Of a DNA stretch of 64,000 nt, positions 1 through 9,203 are shown piece after piece (the stretch's first letter is position 1; each line of letters starts with the position of its first letter). A program made the position numbers and the translations under genes. The stretch covers positions 77,996,422 to 78,060,421 of the forward strand of contig CM061140.1 in assembly GCA_030789695.1 (NCBI GenBank), read 5' to 3'. The notes beneath the pieces were generated by a model that saw only the letters and a list, made by a program, of their open reading frames with translations, made no database searches and had not been told where the DNA came from. The stretch is from Scilla litardierei (Eukaryota; Streptophyta; Magnoliopsida; Asparagales; Asparagaceae).

Positions 1-105
1 ATAGTTGGTACCGTTGAAGTATGGGGGCCTGACTGAGGATAGTCCTTCCATAACAGAAGAAGCTCCATCGCGGTTCTTGAAGACGTTGTAGTCGTTGTTC
101 GTCAT
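1..105 (-). CDS. Ty1/copia Gag N-terminus (partial, runs off window)
   Basis: The minus strand gives 35 codons from an ATG at 105-103, starting MTNNDYNVF and ending in RPPYFNGTNY at the window edge. The R-P-P-x-F-x-G-x-N-Y motif is the usual opening of plant copia Gag. The ATG lies 8 bases inside the primer-binding site, as expected for a copia polyprotein. No stop is seen, but only the first few per cent of the polyprotein is present, so it cannot be judged functional. Confidence 0.75.
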   Translation of the reverse strand, partial: MTNNDYNVFKNRDGASSVMEGLSSVRPPYFNGTNY

Positions 106-112
106 AGCTTTG

Positions 113-130
113 AACTTGGCTCTGATACCA
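113..130 (-). other. Primer-binding site of the copia element (initiator Met tRNA type)
   Basis: The minus strand reads TGGTATCAGAGCCAAGTT, the classic plant copia primer site complementary to the 3' end of initiator tRNA-Met. It sits two bases internal to the LTR edge at 133, which fixes the orientation of the element as minus with its body to the left. Confidence 0.85.
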
Positions 131-132
131 AT

Positions 133-1851
133 TGTAGTGCCCTGGGAAGCTACTGCACATGTACTAGAGGGGGGTGAATAGTACTTTTAAATAATAAGGA
201 GTGTTATTCCTAATTATCATGCAATTAACAAACAACGATGCGGAATAACTACAATCAAGAAATAATGCAAACGCAAACACAATGGTTTAATGGGTTCGGA
301 TCCACCTAAGTCTCCCCGACTTGTTCCCGGTGATCCTACGTCCCAACCACCCGGATCCCTTCCGGATACTTGAGTTAGAAACCCTAACTCAAGATTTCCA
401 CTATGAACACTTGCGAAAACCTCACAAGCGCAATCGACCTACAATCGATGACCGTGACTCCCACAACCCGGGATCACGCAAAACCTCTCACAACCGAGAG
501 TATACAATTCAAATATAACTGAAATGAAATGCTTACCAACAAAATACATATGCCTTGAGATTTCTTACCAAATTAGGGCAAAGAGGATTTTGATGGAGGA
601 AGAGTCACCAAACCCTAGCTTCAAGAAGATGACCAGCAATGGAAGCCTAGGGTGGAGATGGTGACCTAGAATCAAGCTTCTAGCTTGAATGGCTCACAAT
701 GGAGAGAATCTCTCTTGAGGATTTAGGACTCAAGAACTTGAGGGAGAGATTCTTGTGAGAAGAGAGAGCTTGGAAATAGAGTTGATTGCTCTTCTCTTTT
801 GATCTGAAAATATCTCCAATATGTTGCTTAACCCCTTCAAGAAATGAATCAGGATTCTATTTATAGGGGCAAGGAAAAACGAGTTCAAAAAGATCCCAAC
901 GGCTCTATTCTGAACCAGACTAGTCGGTCAAAGAAGGATCACTGACAGACTAGTTCATCAACTAGTCGGTCGGTGATACAACGTAGACCGACTAACGGTT
1001 GAACAGCCAAAAGGTGAAGTTCCAGGCAAAGACAACTAGTCGGTCTAAGAAGACCTGCCGACCGACTAGTTTCCCAACTAGTCGGTCGGTGAATGATCTT
1101 TGACCGACTAACGTCGAAATAGGATAGGATGACTTCAAGATGACTTAGTCGGTTTAAGAACAAATGCTGACCGACTAGTTTTTCAACTAGTCGGTCGGTA
1201 AATGTTCTTTGACCGACTAACTCGAAACAGTAGCTCAGGCTGAAAAAGACTGAACACAACTAGTCGGTCTAAGAAGGATTACTGACCGACTAAATCGTCA
1301 TCTAGTCGGTCGGTGACTCTTCTTTGACCGACTAACTGTAGTCATAGAAAGAGCTGAATTAGAGAAGGCAAACTAGTCGGTTCAAGTAGAGTTGCCGACC
1401 GACTAGATCGTCATCTAGTCGGTTGGTGACCCTTCATGAACCAACTAACATGCACTCGAAGCCGAGGAAAAGAGCGATAGGCTTCGGAAAAGTTTCTAAT
1501 GGCTTCTATGATAATCCTAGCTCTAAGATATGAACGAAATGAAGGTTATAAGGTAAGTCCTACTCAAGGCTTAACATTCTAATCTATGAAGCTATAAGAC
1601 TATAAAATAAACCTTACGAGCCGTCTTCAAAGCTTCAATCTTCATTCCTCTTGACTTCAATATTGCTCCTTGAGCTTCAACGAAGCTCCAGGCACACGAT
1701 CACGCATATTGAGAAGTCTTGAGACGTCGCTTTTGTTGTACGTGGTATTTTGGCGACGATCTCCATAACTGCGCTCACAAATTGTTAGTTCACGAATTAT
1801 TTATGTTTGCTCATCATCCAAAACCAAATCCGGGGATTCCAATACTCAACA
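133..1851 (-). mobile_element. 5' LTR of a Ty1/copia retrotransposon (about 1.72 kb)
   Basis: Read on the minus strand, the LTR begins TGTTGAGTATTGG at 1851 and ends GGGCACTACA at 133, so it has TG...CA ends and abuts a Met primer site. Near the outer edge it carries the ATTGGAATCCCC stretch familiar from copia LTRs. A minisatellite with strong inverted repeats lies inside it. The other LTR is outside the window, so age and target duplication cannot be read. On the right it abuts a broken gypsy LTR, showing that the copia element inserted into that LTR. Confidence 0.8.
918..1470. repeat. Minisatellite of about 115 bp units rich in ACTAGTCGGTC hairpins, inside the copia LTR
   Basis: Five units start near 918, 1034, 1143, 1258 and 1372. 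Each contains CTAGTCGGTC on one strand and GACCGACTAG on the other. The motif pair flanks a short loop, giving 14-15 base arms, for example around 1062-1090 and 1170-1200. Sequence between the motifs differs more than the motifs, so the hairpin appears to be the conserved part. Confidence 0.75.
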
Positions 1852-2243
1852 CGAGCTTGTGGTTGCCGGGGAGTACGTGGACACTGGGGACCAGTCCTAG
1901 TGTCTTCGTTGTGTTTTACTTTTGTTAGACAGTTGTTTTGTTATCGGTGCGTAGCACCTATACTTTGTTATGTCGTTGCTTTTGTTGGCCTTGTTCTGGG
2001 CCTTTAGACTCTTTCTTTTAGCCTGGTGGCTTTTCTGGATGTTGGACTTATTTTCATGTTGGACAATTTATGAGATGTGAGATTTTATTTCAGTCTCTCC
2101 TTGTGTTATTATTGTTGTTCCGTTGTGGTTACAGGGACCTGCCTATGTTTTATTGACGCTTATCGGGTTTGGGGCTTCATAGCTCCACTCTCGTGCGGAC
2201 CTTTTCACGTCTCGCCTCCATTTTAGGGAAGCGGGTCGTGACA
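1852..2243 (+). mobile_element. 3' part of a Ty3/gypsy LTR, cut by the copia insertion
   Basis: This stretch aligns by eye along its length with 16970-17376, the 3' part of the gypsy LTR described there. Shared landmarks are GACCAGTCCTAG, TCGGTGCGTAGCACCT, TTAGCCTGGTGGCTTTTCT and the terminal GGGAAGCGGGTCGTGACA. The end at 2243 is the LTR terminus. Sequence to the right is Athila ORF1, so the gypsy element inserted there. The upstream part lies beyond the copia element, outside the window. Confidence 0.75.
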
Positions 2244-3424
2244 GGGTGCCTGCTCAACGCCCTCAGCCTCAAGTACGTAGGCAGCTGGGATGAGGAGATC
2301 CATCGCTGGGATTTAATCCACGTGGGCTGGTCCTATGTGTGTCCGAGCGGGGCTCGGGAGGATCATGTAATCGGTACTAAAAGGACCGTGCAACCACACC
2401 CAGTGCCGCGGTCCGTAGGGACGAAGCATCTTCATCCGGGCCATGACGTCCATCGAGAGTGCAGTGGGGCCCGGGGCTCGTCGAAGGTCAGCAGGTAGGT
2501 CCATGCCAGTCATCAGTGTTAGCAGAGTAATCAGACCGCCGCAGCAAATAGGTGAGCGAGCACCCACCGAAATGATGATGCGGTCTAAAAACCAGCTATC
2601 AATATAATATCAACAGCGGGGACCAGGTCATCGCTATCCCTATCGAGAACTCTTGGGCGAGTCATCATGTAGAGCATATAGAGCTTAGGCGTAGACATCA
2701 TTTCAGGCTCGTACCTCGCCAAGAAAGTGGTCGCCATGAGGCGCTGGGCTATGCGGAGGCAGGGGTGCAGGATGGCTGAGGCCTTGGCCCTACTAGGGTC
2801 AAAGCCATGGTGGGAGCCCGTGATACGTGTCCAGAACGTGGAAGTGTCGAACGAAGGCGGGGGGATGTGAGTGGGTGCGTAGGCTCGATCGGGGACGGGG
2901 ACATCGGGCCACTGGAAGAACACACGAAGCATGGCGAGAGTGACCTCGCACTCTCGATCCATAAGGCGGAATGTGCATCCTCCAGGGGTCTGGGCTATCG
3001 AGCTAAGTACCTCAAGTGTCGGACGGACGTAGGTGTCCGTCGACACAGACAAGAAGTCACGCCAACCCACGTTGTCGTACAATGTGAGCATCCCCTCTAG
3101 CACCCCTAGGCGATCAAGGTCTGCTAAGTGTGTGAACCTAGATGGCACTATAGATCGCTGGGCGATACGCTCAAATCGAACGCGTTGTGCGTCGTCTCTG
3201 AACGTGATCCCCAGTGGCCCGACAATGGGAGCCGGTGGTGGAACAGGATCGATGGGGATAGGCTGTGCGTGGATGGGATCGGCTGGAAGCTGCTGTGCGG
3301 GGGGTGGTGGCTGTGGCGGGCTAGGTGGAGGGGGGTCCTCCCTAGCGTGAGAGGGACCGGCATCATCGGTCCTCATCTGCTTGGAAGAGGCTCCCCGCGT
3401 GCGTGGTCTACTACGGGGCGGCAT
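2244..3424 (-). pseudogene. Athila-type ORF1 protein remnant
   Basis: The minus strand is open from an ATG at 3424 to a stop at 2585 (279 codons). It has a proline-rich N-terminus (residues about 25-70), then a folded region with FRLMDRECEVTLAML and FFQWPDVPVPDR near residues 150-185. This pattern matches the ORF-1 protein of Athila gypsy elements, whose role is unknown. The homology continues past the stop in other frames to 2244 (GGLITLLTL near 2540, YVLEAEG near 2270), so the gene is frameshifted and then cut by the gypsy insertion. It is in the same orientation as gag and protease to its right, in the usual 3' position. Confidence 0.7.
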
Positions 3425-4489
3425 GTGTGCCGCGAGTGCTCACCTAACAAAAATATAGTGCGGCATGCTCAATAAAAGGAACGAGTGTACCTGAACACGC
3501 CGCGAGAGCAAATCAGCAAGTGCGTGCGAAGAGCGCCGCCTCCGCAAAGATAAAAACATGTCATGAAGCTCCCCTAAGCTCCCCCAAGATAGCCGAGGCG
3601 ATAGGGGGTCGGCCGGTGGTGAGGGTGCTCGCCGGAGGTCGGGCGTCGTCGGTGGGAAGTTCGCCGGCGGTGGTCAGGCGAGTGGGGCCGGCGGCGAGGT
3701 GATTCGGGCGAGGGGGGTGCGGTCGCGGGCGAGGGGAGATGAACAGGCCCTGGGCTCGGGGCGAAATTGGGGATTAATTGCGTTGAAATTCGCGCTGAGC
3801 CCGCAGCGATATATATAGGGGTAGTTACGACTCAGCCGAGTGACTATGTTGCTCGGCCGAGTGACGTAAAGTTAAAAAAATTTAAATTTCTCCCCGCCAC
3901 TTACGGCTCGGTCGAGCAGCTTTTGTTCACTCGGCCGAAGGGAGAAAACTCCTTCGGCCGAGTGGCACAAGCTACTCGGCAATTTTCAGGCTACGAGGGT
4001 ATCCGTTTCCCTCGGCCGAGTGACTAAACGTACTCGGTCGAGTGGCAGTTAATACGAAATGCGCAAAAAAGACATAGAGTTGGGTTCAGTAGACTTTCCT
4101 TGTTGATGCCCCACTCGGCCGAATGGGGTCCTTTGCTCGGCCAAGTCGCATATGATACTCGGCCGAGTAACATGATGTTTTCTGCTTCGGGGCTCCGTTT
4201 TCTCTCTACTCTCTGTTTTTCTTCCTCCAGCTGGTTTCTTCTTCTTCATAAGCCTCGAGCGCATTCCTGTAGCACTCTTCCTTGCCTCTATATGAGAGAT
4301 CTCCTTATCTCCTCTCCTGTCATAGAAATTAAGACCCATTGTCACGATTTTTATGGGCAAAAAGACTCAAAACACTAATAAAGTCTAAACCAAAAATGAA
4401 AATCAAATAAAAATAATGCAAAAACCGTCGGGTTGCCTCCCGACAAGCGCTCGTTTAAGGTCTTGAGCTTGACCCCTTTGGATTTTCAA
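3425..4489 (-). mobile_element. Athila spacer between protease and ORF1, RT/integrase missing
   Basis: Non-coding. The segment at 4380-4480 (minus strand GACCTTAAACGAGCGCTTGT, then GGGAGGCAACCCGACGG) is of the kind found just after the integrase stop in Athila-like elements. Here it follows the protease ORF directly, so reverse transcriptase, RNase H and integrase are absent. Most of 3829-4170 is filled with ACTCGGCCGAGTGAC-type palindromes. A splice-acceptor-like TTTTTGTTAG lies about 20 bases before the ORF1 ATG. Confidence 0.6.
3805..3825 (-). promoter_or_regulatory. Possible TATA box upstream of Athila ORF1
   Basis: The minus strand reads CCCCTATATATATCGCTGC, about 390 bases before the ORF1 start and followed by a GC-rich leader. 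It could drive a separate ORF1 transcript. This is inference from the motif and its place only. Confidence 0.35.
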
Positions 4490-5305
4490 TTAACGCTTGA
4501 TGTTGGGTGCATATGAGATGCACCCGTCGAACTTGCCGGGAAGACCACTCGGATTTGAATCGTGATGGTGCGTGGCCTTCCTCAGCACCCCTTCATCATG
4601 AGCAATGTTGGGGGATGGCTCCCCCAAGCTTGAGCATGTTCTGGTCCTTGGCTTCACCGGTGACACCGATCTTCGAATCGATGGAGCTTTCTTCGGATTC
4701 TTCAATGTCGAGAGCTTGCAAAGCTCCCGTATTCTCGCGACATCAGCGTCGCCATCATCATTCGCCATGGAGCTATTGGGAGAGTCCTCCATCTTCTCTT
4801 CTTTGCTCAAATCTTGGCTTTCTTCGAAGCCATCATCATGGAGTGCACCGATGGAGTAGGGGATAGCCTCTTCAATGACCTCGTCAAGGAGGTCCAAATA
4901 ATCTAGCTCCTCATGGTACGGCATGTGCTTCATAGCCTTTGGTATATGGAGCTCTACTTCAATGTTACCGACGTTCAAGGTAATAGTCCCTTCCCGCACG
5001 TCGACGATTACACCGGCGGTGGCGAGGAATGGGCGTCCGAGTATGAGCGATGTGTCACCCTCTTCCTTGATGTCCATGATCACAAAATCACAAGGCAAGC
5101 ATATGCCTCCCGGAACTTGGAGTAGGATATTCTCTGCGATCCCAACCGGCCTTGTAATCTGACCGTCCGCGAGTTGAATCCTCATGTCGGTTGGCTTTAA
5201 ATCCGTGCCGGTATTCAACTTCCGGAACATGGTGAGAGGCATGAGGCTCACACTAGCGCCCAAATCAACCATGCTTTTTGTAAGGGGACGCCTCCGAGTG
5301 TGCAA
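4490..5305 (-). pseudogene. Athila-type retroviral aspartic protease
   Basis: The minus-strand reading frame carries VDLGASVSLMPLTMF near its start, the D-[LST]-G-A-S active-site loop of retropepsin. It then has LADGQITRPVGI, and ILGRPFLATAGVIVDV about 65 residues later, the C-terminal LGRP flap region typical of plant gypsy proteases. A low-complexity acidic tail follows, ending at 4490 where RT would be expected. The frame differs by one base from gag. The protease lacks its own start and would have been part of a Gag-Pol fusion, so the break near 5290 disables it. Confidence 0.75.
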
Positions 5306-7248
5306 GGAATCCGGAAACTCCCGGGATCTTTAAATTTGGCGGGCTCCTTCTCCTTCCTAGTGAACCATGATCCTTGTTCCGCGAGCATGATCTTCTCCTT
5401 CCTTTTCCTTCCACTAATCAAGTCCTTCAAGAATTTCGCGTAGGACGGGTTTTCCACTATGGCATCAAGGAAAGGGATATTGAGGCTCACCCCTCTCAAG
5501 TATTCGAGGAACTTGGCTAGCCTCTTCTCGATCTTGGCTCTATCTAGCCGTTGAGGGAAAGGCACCGGTGGCATGAATCGGCGCTCATCAATAGGTTCCT
5601 CCTCTCCAGATTTTGCTCCTTCTTGCGGCTCCTTCTCTTTTTCCACCTCAATTATCGGCTCGTTCTCTTCTAGAATCTCCACCATGGGTTCCTTGATTTG
5701 AGTCATGGGGGGTGGTATCCTTCCCACCTCTTGTCGTAACCGTAACCACCGCATTGATATGGCCGTGTTGCCCCGTGGATTTGCCTCGGGTTGAGCCGGT
5801 AATTGTTGGTTGTTTCTATTGAGCAACTCAAGTTGCTCCCCGATTTGAGCGACGACGGTGGTGAGAGAATCTTGTCCCGCTTTCAACGTGGCATTAATCT
5901 TTCTCTGCTCCGCCATAAATTCCTCCACCTTAGCTTCAAAATCCGAACGCGGTTGAGCTTGCGGAGGGTTCGGATTTCGCCACCCTTGATTATACCCGGG
6001 TGGCATATAAGGTCCCACTTGTTGCCTTTGTGGGAAGTTTTGTTGCGGTGGCCCCCTTGGTTGATAATTCGGTTGTGGTGGTGGAGCCCGGGCTTGAGGA
6101 GGTTGTTGAGGCGGGGGGTTCAAGGCACCATCATTATTAGCATAAGAAAATCCCGGATGGTTTCTAGCGGCCGGGTAGGCCCAATATCCGGAATTCCCCG
6201 TAACATACTGAATTTTCTCCAAAGCTCCTTCTCCTTGCTCTCCTCCTACATACATGGCTTGGGATTGGTCTTGCCAATCACTCATATGGTTTGTCGGTGT
6301 GGATGTAATGGAGGCTCCTTGCGGCTTGGTAATGTATATCTCCAACCTCTCCACTACCTTGTGGAGAGAGTCAAATTTGCTAGCAAGCTCCGCCACGGCC
6401 TTGGCCTCATAAATACTCGTGGGCTTCATGGAGGACGAAGAATGTCCTCGCTCGTCCCCCCATTGTTGGTTGTTGGAGGCCATCTCCTCTAGCAAGGCTG
6501 TAGCTTCATCGGGAGTCTTTGACAAAATGGCTCCGTTTGCGGTAGCATCAATAATCTGTTGTGTGCCCGGTTGGAGTCCATTGTAGAAACTATGGACAAG
6601 CTCCCAATCCTCAATGTTATGATGGGGGCATTGATGTTGCAAGTCTTTGAAGCGCTCCCATGCCTCATAGAGAGTCTCCTGCGGTCCTTGCTTGAAGGAC
6701 ATGAGAGCACTCCTTATCTTCACCGTCTTGGAGGGCGGGTAAAATTTGTCGACGAAGGCACTCGCCAATTCATCCCAAGTGGTGAAGATTCCTTCAGCTT
6801 GCGTCCTCAACCAATATAAGGCCTTGGCCTTGAGTGTGAAGGGGAAGAGGCGCAGTCTGATAGCATCTATGGAGACGCCCGGCATTTGGAAGGTGGCACA
6901 TTTTGATAGGAAGAGCTGGATGTGGTAATGGGGGTTTTCATGGGAGTTCCCATGAAAAGGGTCTTGTTGCATCAGAACTACCAATCCGATCTTCAATTCG
7001 AAATTTTTGTCGGCCGCCAACTCCGGCATAGCTATGGATGAGGTCATGGAGGAAGTCTTAGGCCGAAGCCTATCTCTAATGGAAATGATCCTCGCCATTC
7101 GCTCCGCCAATTCTTCGGGTGTCTCGGGATGGGTCATAAAAGTCCCTTCCGTATGGAGTCTCTTCTCCGCTCGGATCCTCCTCAATGTACGCTCGATCTT
7201 CGGATCGTATAGTATTTCTTCGGGGTTCGCCGTGGATCTCGTGTACAT
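5248..7248 (-). CDS. Athila-type Gag
   Basis: The 666-codon minus-strand ORF starts at 7248 (MYTRSTANPEEI). Residues about 97-230 form the Retrotrans_gag domain: LFPFTLKAKALYWL, then TTWDELASAFVDKFYPP, ETLYEAWERFKDL and LVHSFYNGLQP. A Pro/Gln-rich linker (about 370-450) and an acidic segment precede the junction with protease. The last 17 or so residues are out of frame: after FRIPCTLGGVPL the frame slips by one base at an A-run near 5288-5295, so it ends in an unrelated tail where the protease should begin. Gag itself looks intact, which fits a non-autonomous element supplying its own coat protein. Confidence 0.8.
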   Translation of the reverse strand: MYTRSTANPEEILYDPKIERTLRRIRAEKRLHTEGTFMTHPETPEELAERMARIISIRDRLRPKTSSMTSSIAMPELAADKNFELKIGLVVLMQQDPFHGNSHENPHYHIQLFLSKCATFQMPGVSIDAIRLRLFPFTLKAKALYWLRTQAEGIFTTWDELASAFVDKFYPPSKTVKIRSALMSFKQGPQETLYEAWERFKDLQHQCPHHNIEDWELVHSFYNGLQPGTQQIIDATANGAILSKTPDEATALLEEMASNNQQWGDERGHSSSSMKPTSIYEAKAVAELASKFDSLHKVVERLEIYITKPQGASITSTPTNHMSDWQDQSQAMYVGGEQGEGALEKIQYVTGNSGYWAYPAARNHPGFSYANNDGALNPPPQQPPQARAPPPQPNYQPRGPPQQNFPQRQQVGPYMPPGYNQGWRNPNPPQAQPRSDFEAKVEEFMAEQRKINATLKAGQDSLTTVVAQIGEQLELLNRNNQQLPAQPEANPRGNTAISMRWLRLRQEVGRIPPPMTQIKEPMVEILEENEPIIEVEKEKEPQEGAKSGEEEPIDERRFMPPVPFPQRLDRAKIEKRLAKFLEYLRGVSLNIPFLDAIVENPSYAKFLKDLISGRKRKEKIMLAEQGSWFTRKEKEPAKFKDPGSFRIPCTLGGVPLQKAWLIWALV

Positions 7249-7357
7249 GCAAGGGAAAACAGAGTTTCAAAGAAATAGTTAGCACAAAGGAAGGGTAAAA
7301 TAAAAATGGAAATAATAAAACAAAAAGAAAAATAGCTAGGTAGGTAGAATCAAACAC

Positions 7358-7382
7358 TATCGCCTCCCCGGCAACGGCGCCA
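7358..7382 (-). other. Athila primer-binding site (tRNA-Asp type)
   Basis: The minus strand reads TGGCGCCGTTGCCGGGGA, the primer site typical of Athila elements and complementary to tRNA-Asp. It begins six bases internal to the LTR edge at 7389 and about 110 bases before gag. Confidence 0.85.
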
Positions 7383-7744
7383 AAAACTTGATCGGCCGCC
7401 CCGAATACACACCCGGGGCGGGACGACTCGCTAGTCTTACCGCAAGAGCACGGTGTAGCGGCGAGCGGGTATCGAACACGAGGAGGTCAAATGACAGTGT
7501 CTTCTTCAACTCACCTGGCTATAAGAATAGTCGAGAAATATTCGCAATAAAGCGGTCACAGTCGTTCAATCGTATAAAGGAAATATCAAATTAATAAAGA
7601 CGCCTAGGGGTAGGGAATCCCCGCTACTAACCGTATCTCGTCATTGTGATTCGTAGGTTTCACAATTGCTAGACTTGCAATTCAGGTGAACTAGTTGCAA
7701 CTAAATGTAGAACCAAGCTCACGTTCTCGTGCTATTGCCGGTCT

Positions 7745-8060
7745 ATAGCAAACCTAGGGTATGGTCCAATCTCTTGCAAACCCTAACCTAGGCAAGCTAG
7801 CGTGAAGAACAACATCATCGTTCAATCGTATCTCGAGCCCACTCTCGTGCAAACTCGAGCTACGACCTAGGTTGGGATAGTTTCTACCCGTCCAATCTCT
7901 TGCAAACGGGTATTGGAATAGAATTGCAATCGAAAACCCTAGTTTCGGTCCAATCTCTTGCAAACCGATTCCAGAGAAATCCAATTGCAACCCAATTCGA
8001 ATTTCTAGGGCTTCCTATCGAGTTGGGATCCAATCTCTTGCAAATCCCAATCGGTATGAA
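7745..8060. repeat. Five hairpins with a constant loop and different stems
   Basis: The 16-base segment TCCAATCTCTTGCAAA recurs near 7764, 7891, 7949 and 8030, with a variant (CCCACTCTCGTGCAAA) at 7838. Each copy is flanked by a different pair of complementary arms: CCTAGGGTATGG with its imperfect partner, CTCGAG, TACCCG/CGGGTA, TCGG/CCGA and TTGGGA/TCCCAA. The loop is conserved while the stems differ but still pair, which points to a structural role in the LTR transcript. Confidence 0.7.
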
Positions 8061-8529
8061 TCCCTAGCTATTCGTATTAAATCAATCCCAAACTAACCCT
8101 AATCAATTCTAGCAACAATTTCGTCAATTCATCACAAATTAGAAATAAGATTCGTAGGGTTCATCCCTACGCCCTAAGACGATAAAGCTACTCACAATTC
8201 ATAATGAAATTCAATAGAAATTCACAAATAAAATCAATAGAATTCAGTGCAATATTCAATATATCAATAAAAATGAGGTTTTTGATAGAGAGAGAGACAA
8301 ACCAATGGAGATTCAATAGCATCCAACAAAAAAAACACTTTTCTCTCTCCCCTAAAAGCTCAATCTAATCTCCTAAAAAGTAATCTAAAAAAAGCCTGCA
8401 AAAAATTCTGAAAAAGCCCTCTAAACTAGGTTAAAAACTGGGGTTAAATATCCCCCAAAATCGCCCAAAAAACTGTGACGAAAATGCCCCTGTGCAGCCT
8501 CAAAATCGCAATTTACGCTACAGGCAGCT

Positions 8530-8910
8530 TGGCTCACTCGACCGAGTGACAAATGTCATTCGGCCGAGTGACAAACCCTGACAAATTCCAGTAACTTCAG
8601 ACTTTTGGGGGTCGGCTCCTCGGGAGTCACTCGGCCGAGTGACTTTCTTTGCTTCGGCCGAGGGGACTTCTTCACTCGGCCGAGTCGGATCTCGGGAGTT
8701 GACTGACAGATTACAGTAAGTTGGGACTTTTCGTTTGCCGTCGTCTTGATGCCACTCGGGCGAGTGGGGTCTCCGTGGTTCGGCCGAGTGGGCTGACGGT
8801 GGTCGGCTGAGTGCACGCTGATACTCAGTCTGTTGCGTGTCTGATCTGGCCGGCCGAGCGGGCTCTCGATGGTCGGCCGAGCGACTCCTTCACTCGGCTG
8901 AGTGACATGC
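8530..8910. repeat. Cluster of CACTCGGCCGAGTG palindromes in the Athila LTR
   Basis: About ten copies of the 14-base palindrome or one-base variants are spaced irregularly through this part of the LTR. The same motif fills 3829-4170, in the spacer before ORF1 of the same element. Spacing is not regular, so this is a dispersed motif rather than a tandem repeat. Confidence 0.75.
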
Positions 8911-9203
8911 TCAAAAGGCCCAATCTTCGTATTTTTGGTCTCTCGTCGCTCCTACGACGTTCTTTCTTCTTCCACTCCTCTCCAATAGCAAAATTCCCCT
9001 CGAAGGAGTCACCGGTGACACTCCGGAGTGGGTGCATCTCAGAATCACTCCAAATCGCTCGAAATCTCCTAAAATTCGACAAAAATAAGAAATCATGAAA
9101 AGCATCGTAATATTGCCGAAAAATCGTGAAAAGCGCGATTCGAGCGATCAAAATGGCATGCAAACATGCAGAAAAAAGGTGTAAATTATGGAGTGATCAT
9201 TAC

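Larger units (their letters stand above)
7389..9199 (-). mobile_element. 5' LTR of the Athila-like element (about 1.81 kb)
   Basis: Read on the minus strand the LTR runs from TGATCACTCC at 9199 to GGCCGATCA at 7389, so it has TGATC/GATCA ends and abuts the Asp primer site. It holds two kinds of structured repeats, annotated separately. Right of 9199 the hairpin array starts at once with TTACC, the expected target-duplication position. The partner LTR is not in the window, so the duplication cannot be confirmed. Confidence 0.75.

Noticed and set aside
2807..3475. Plus-strand frames opposite Athila ORF1
   Set aside because: Shadows of the real minus-strand frame. Composition only.
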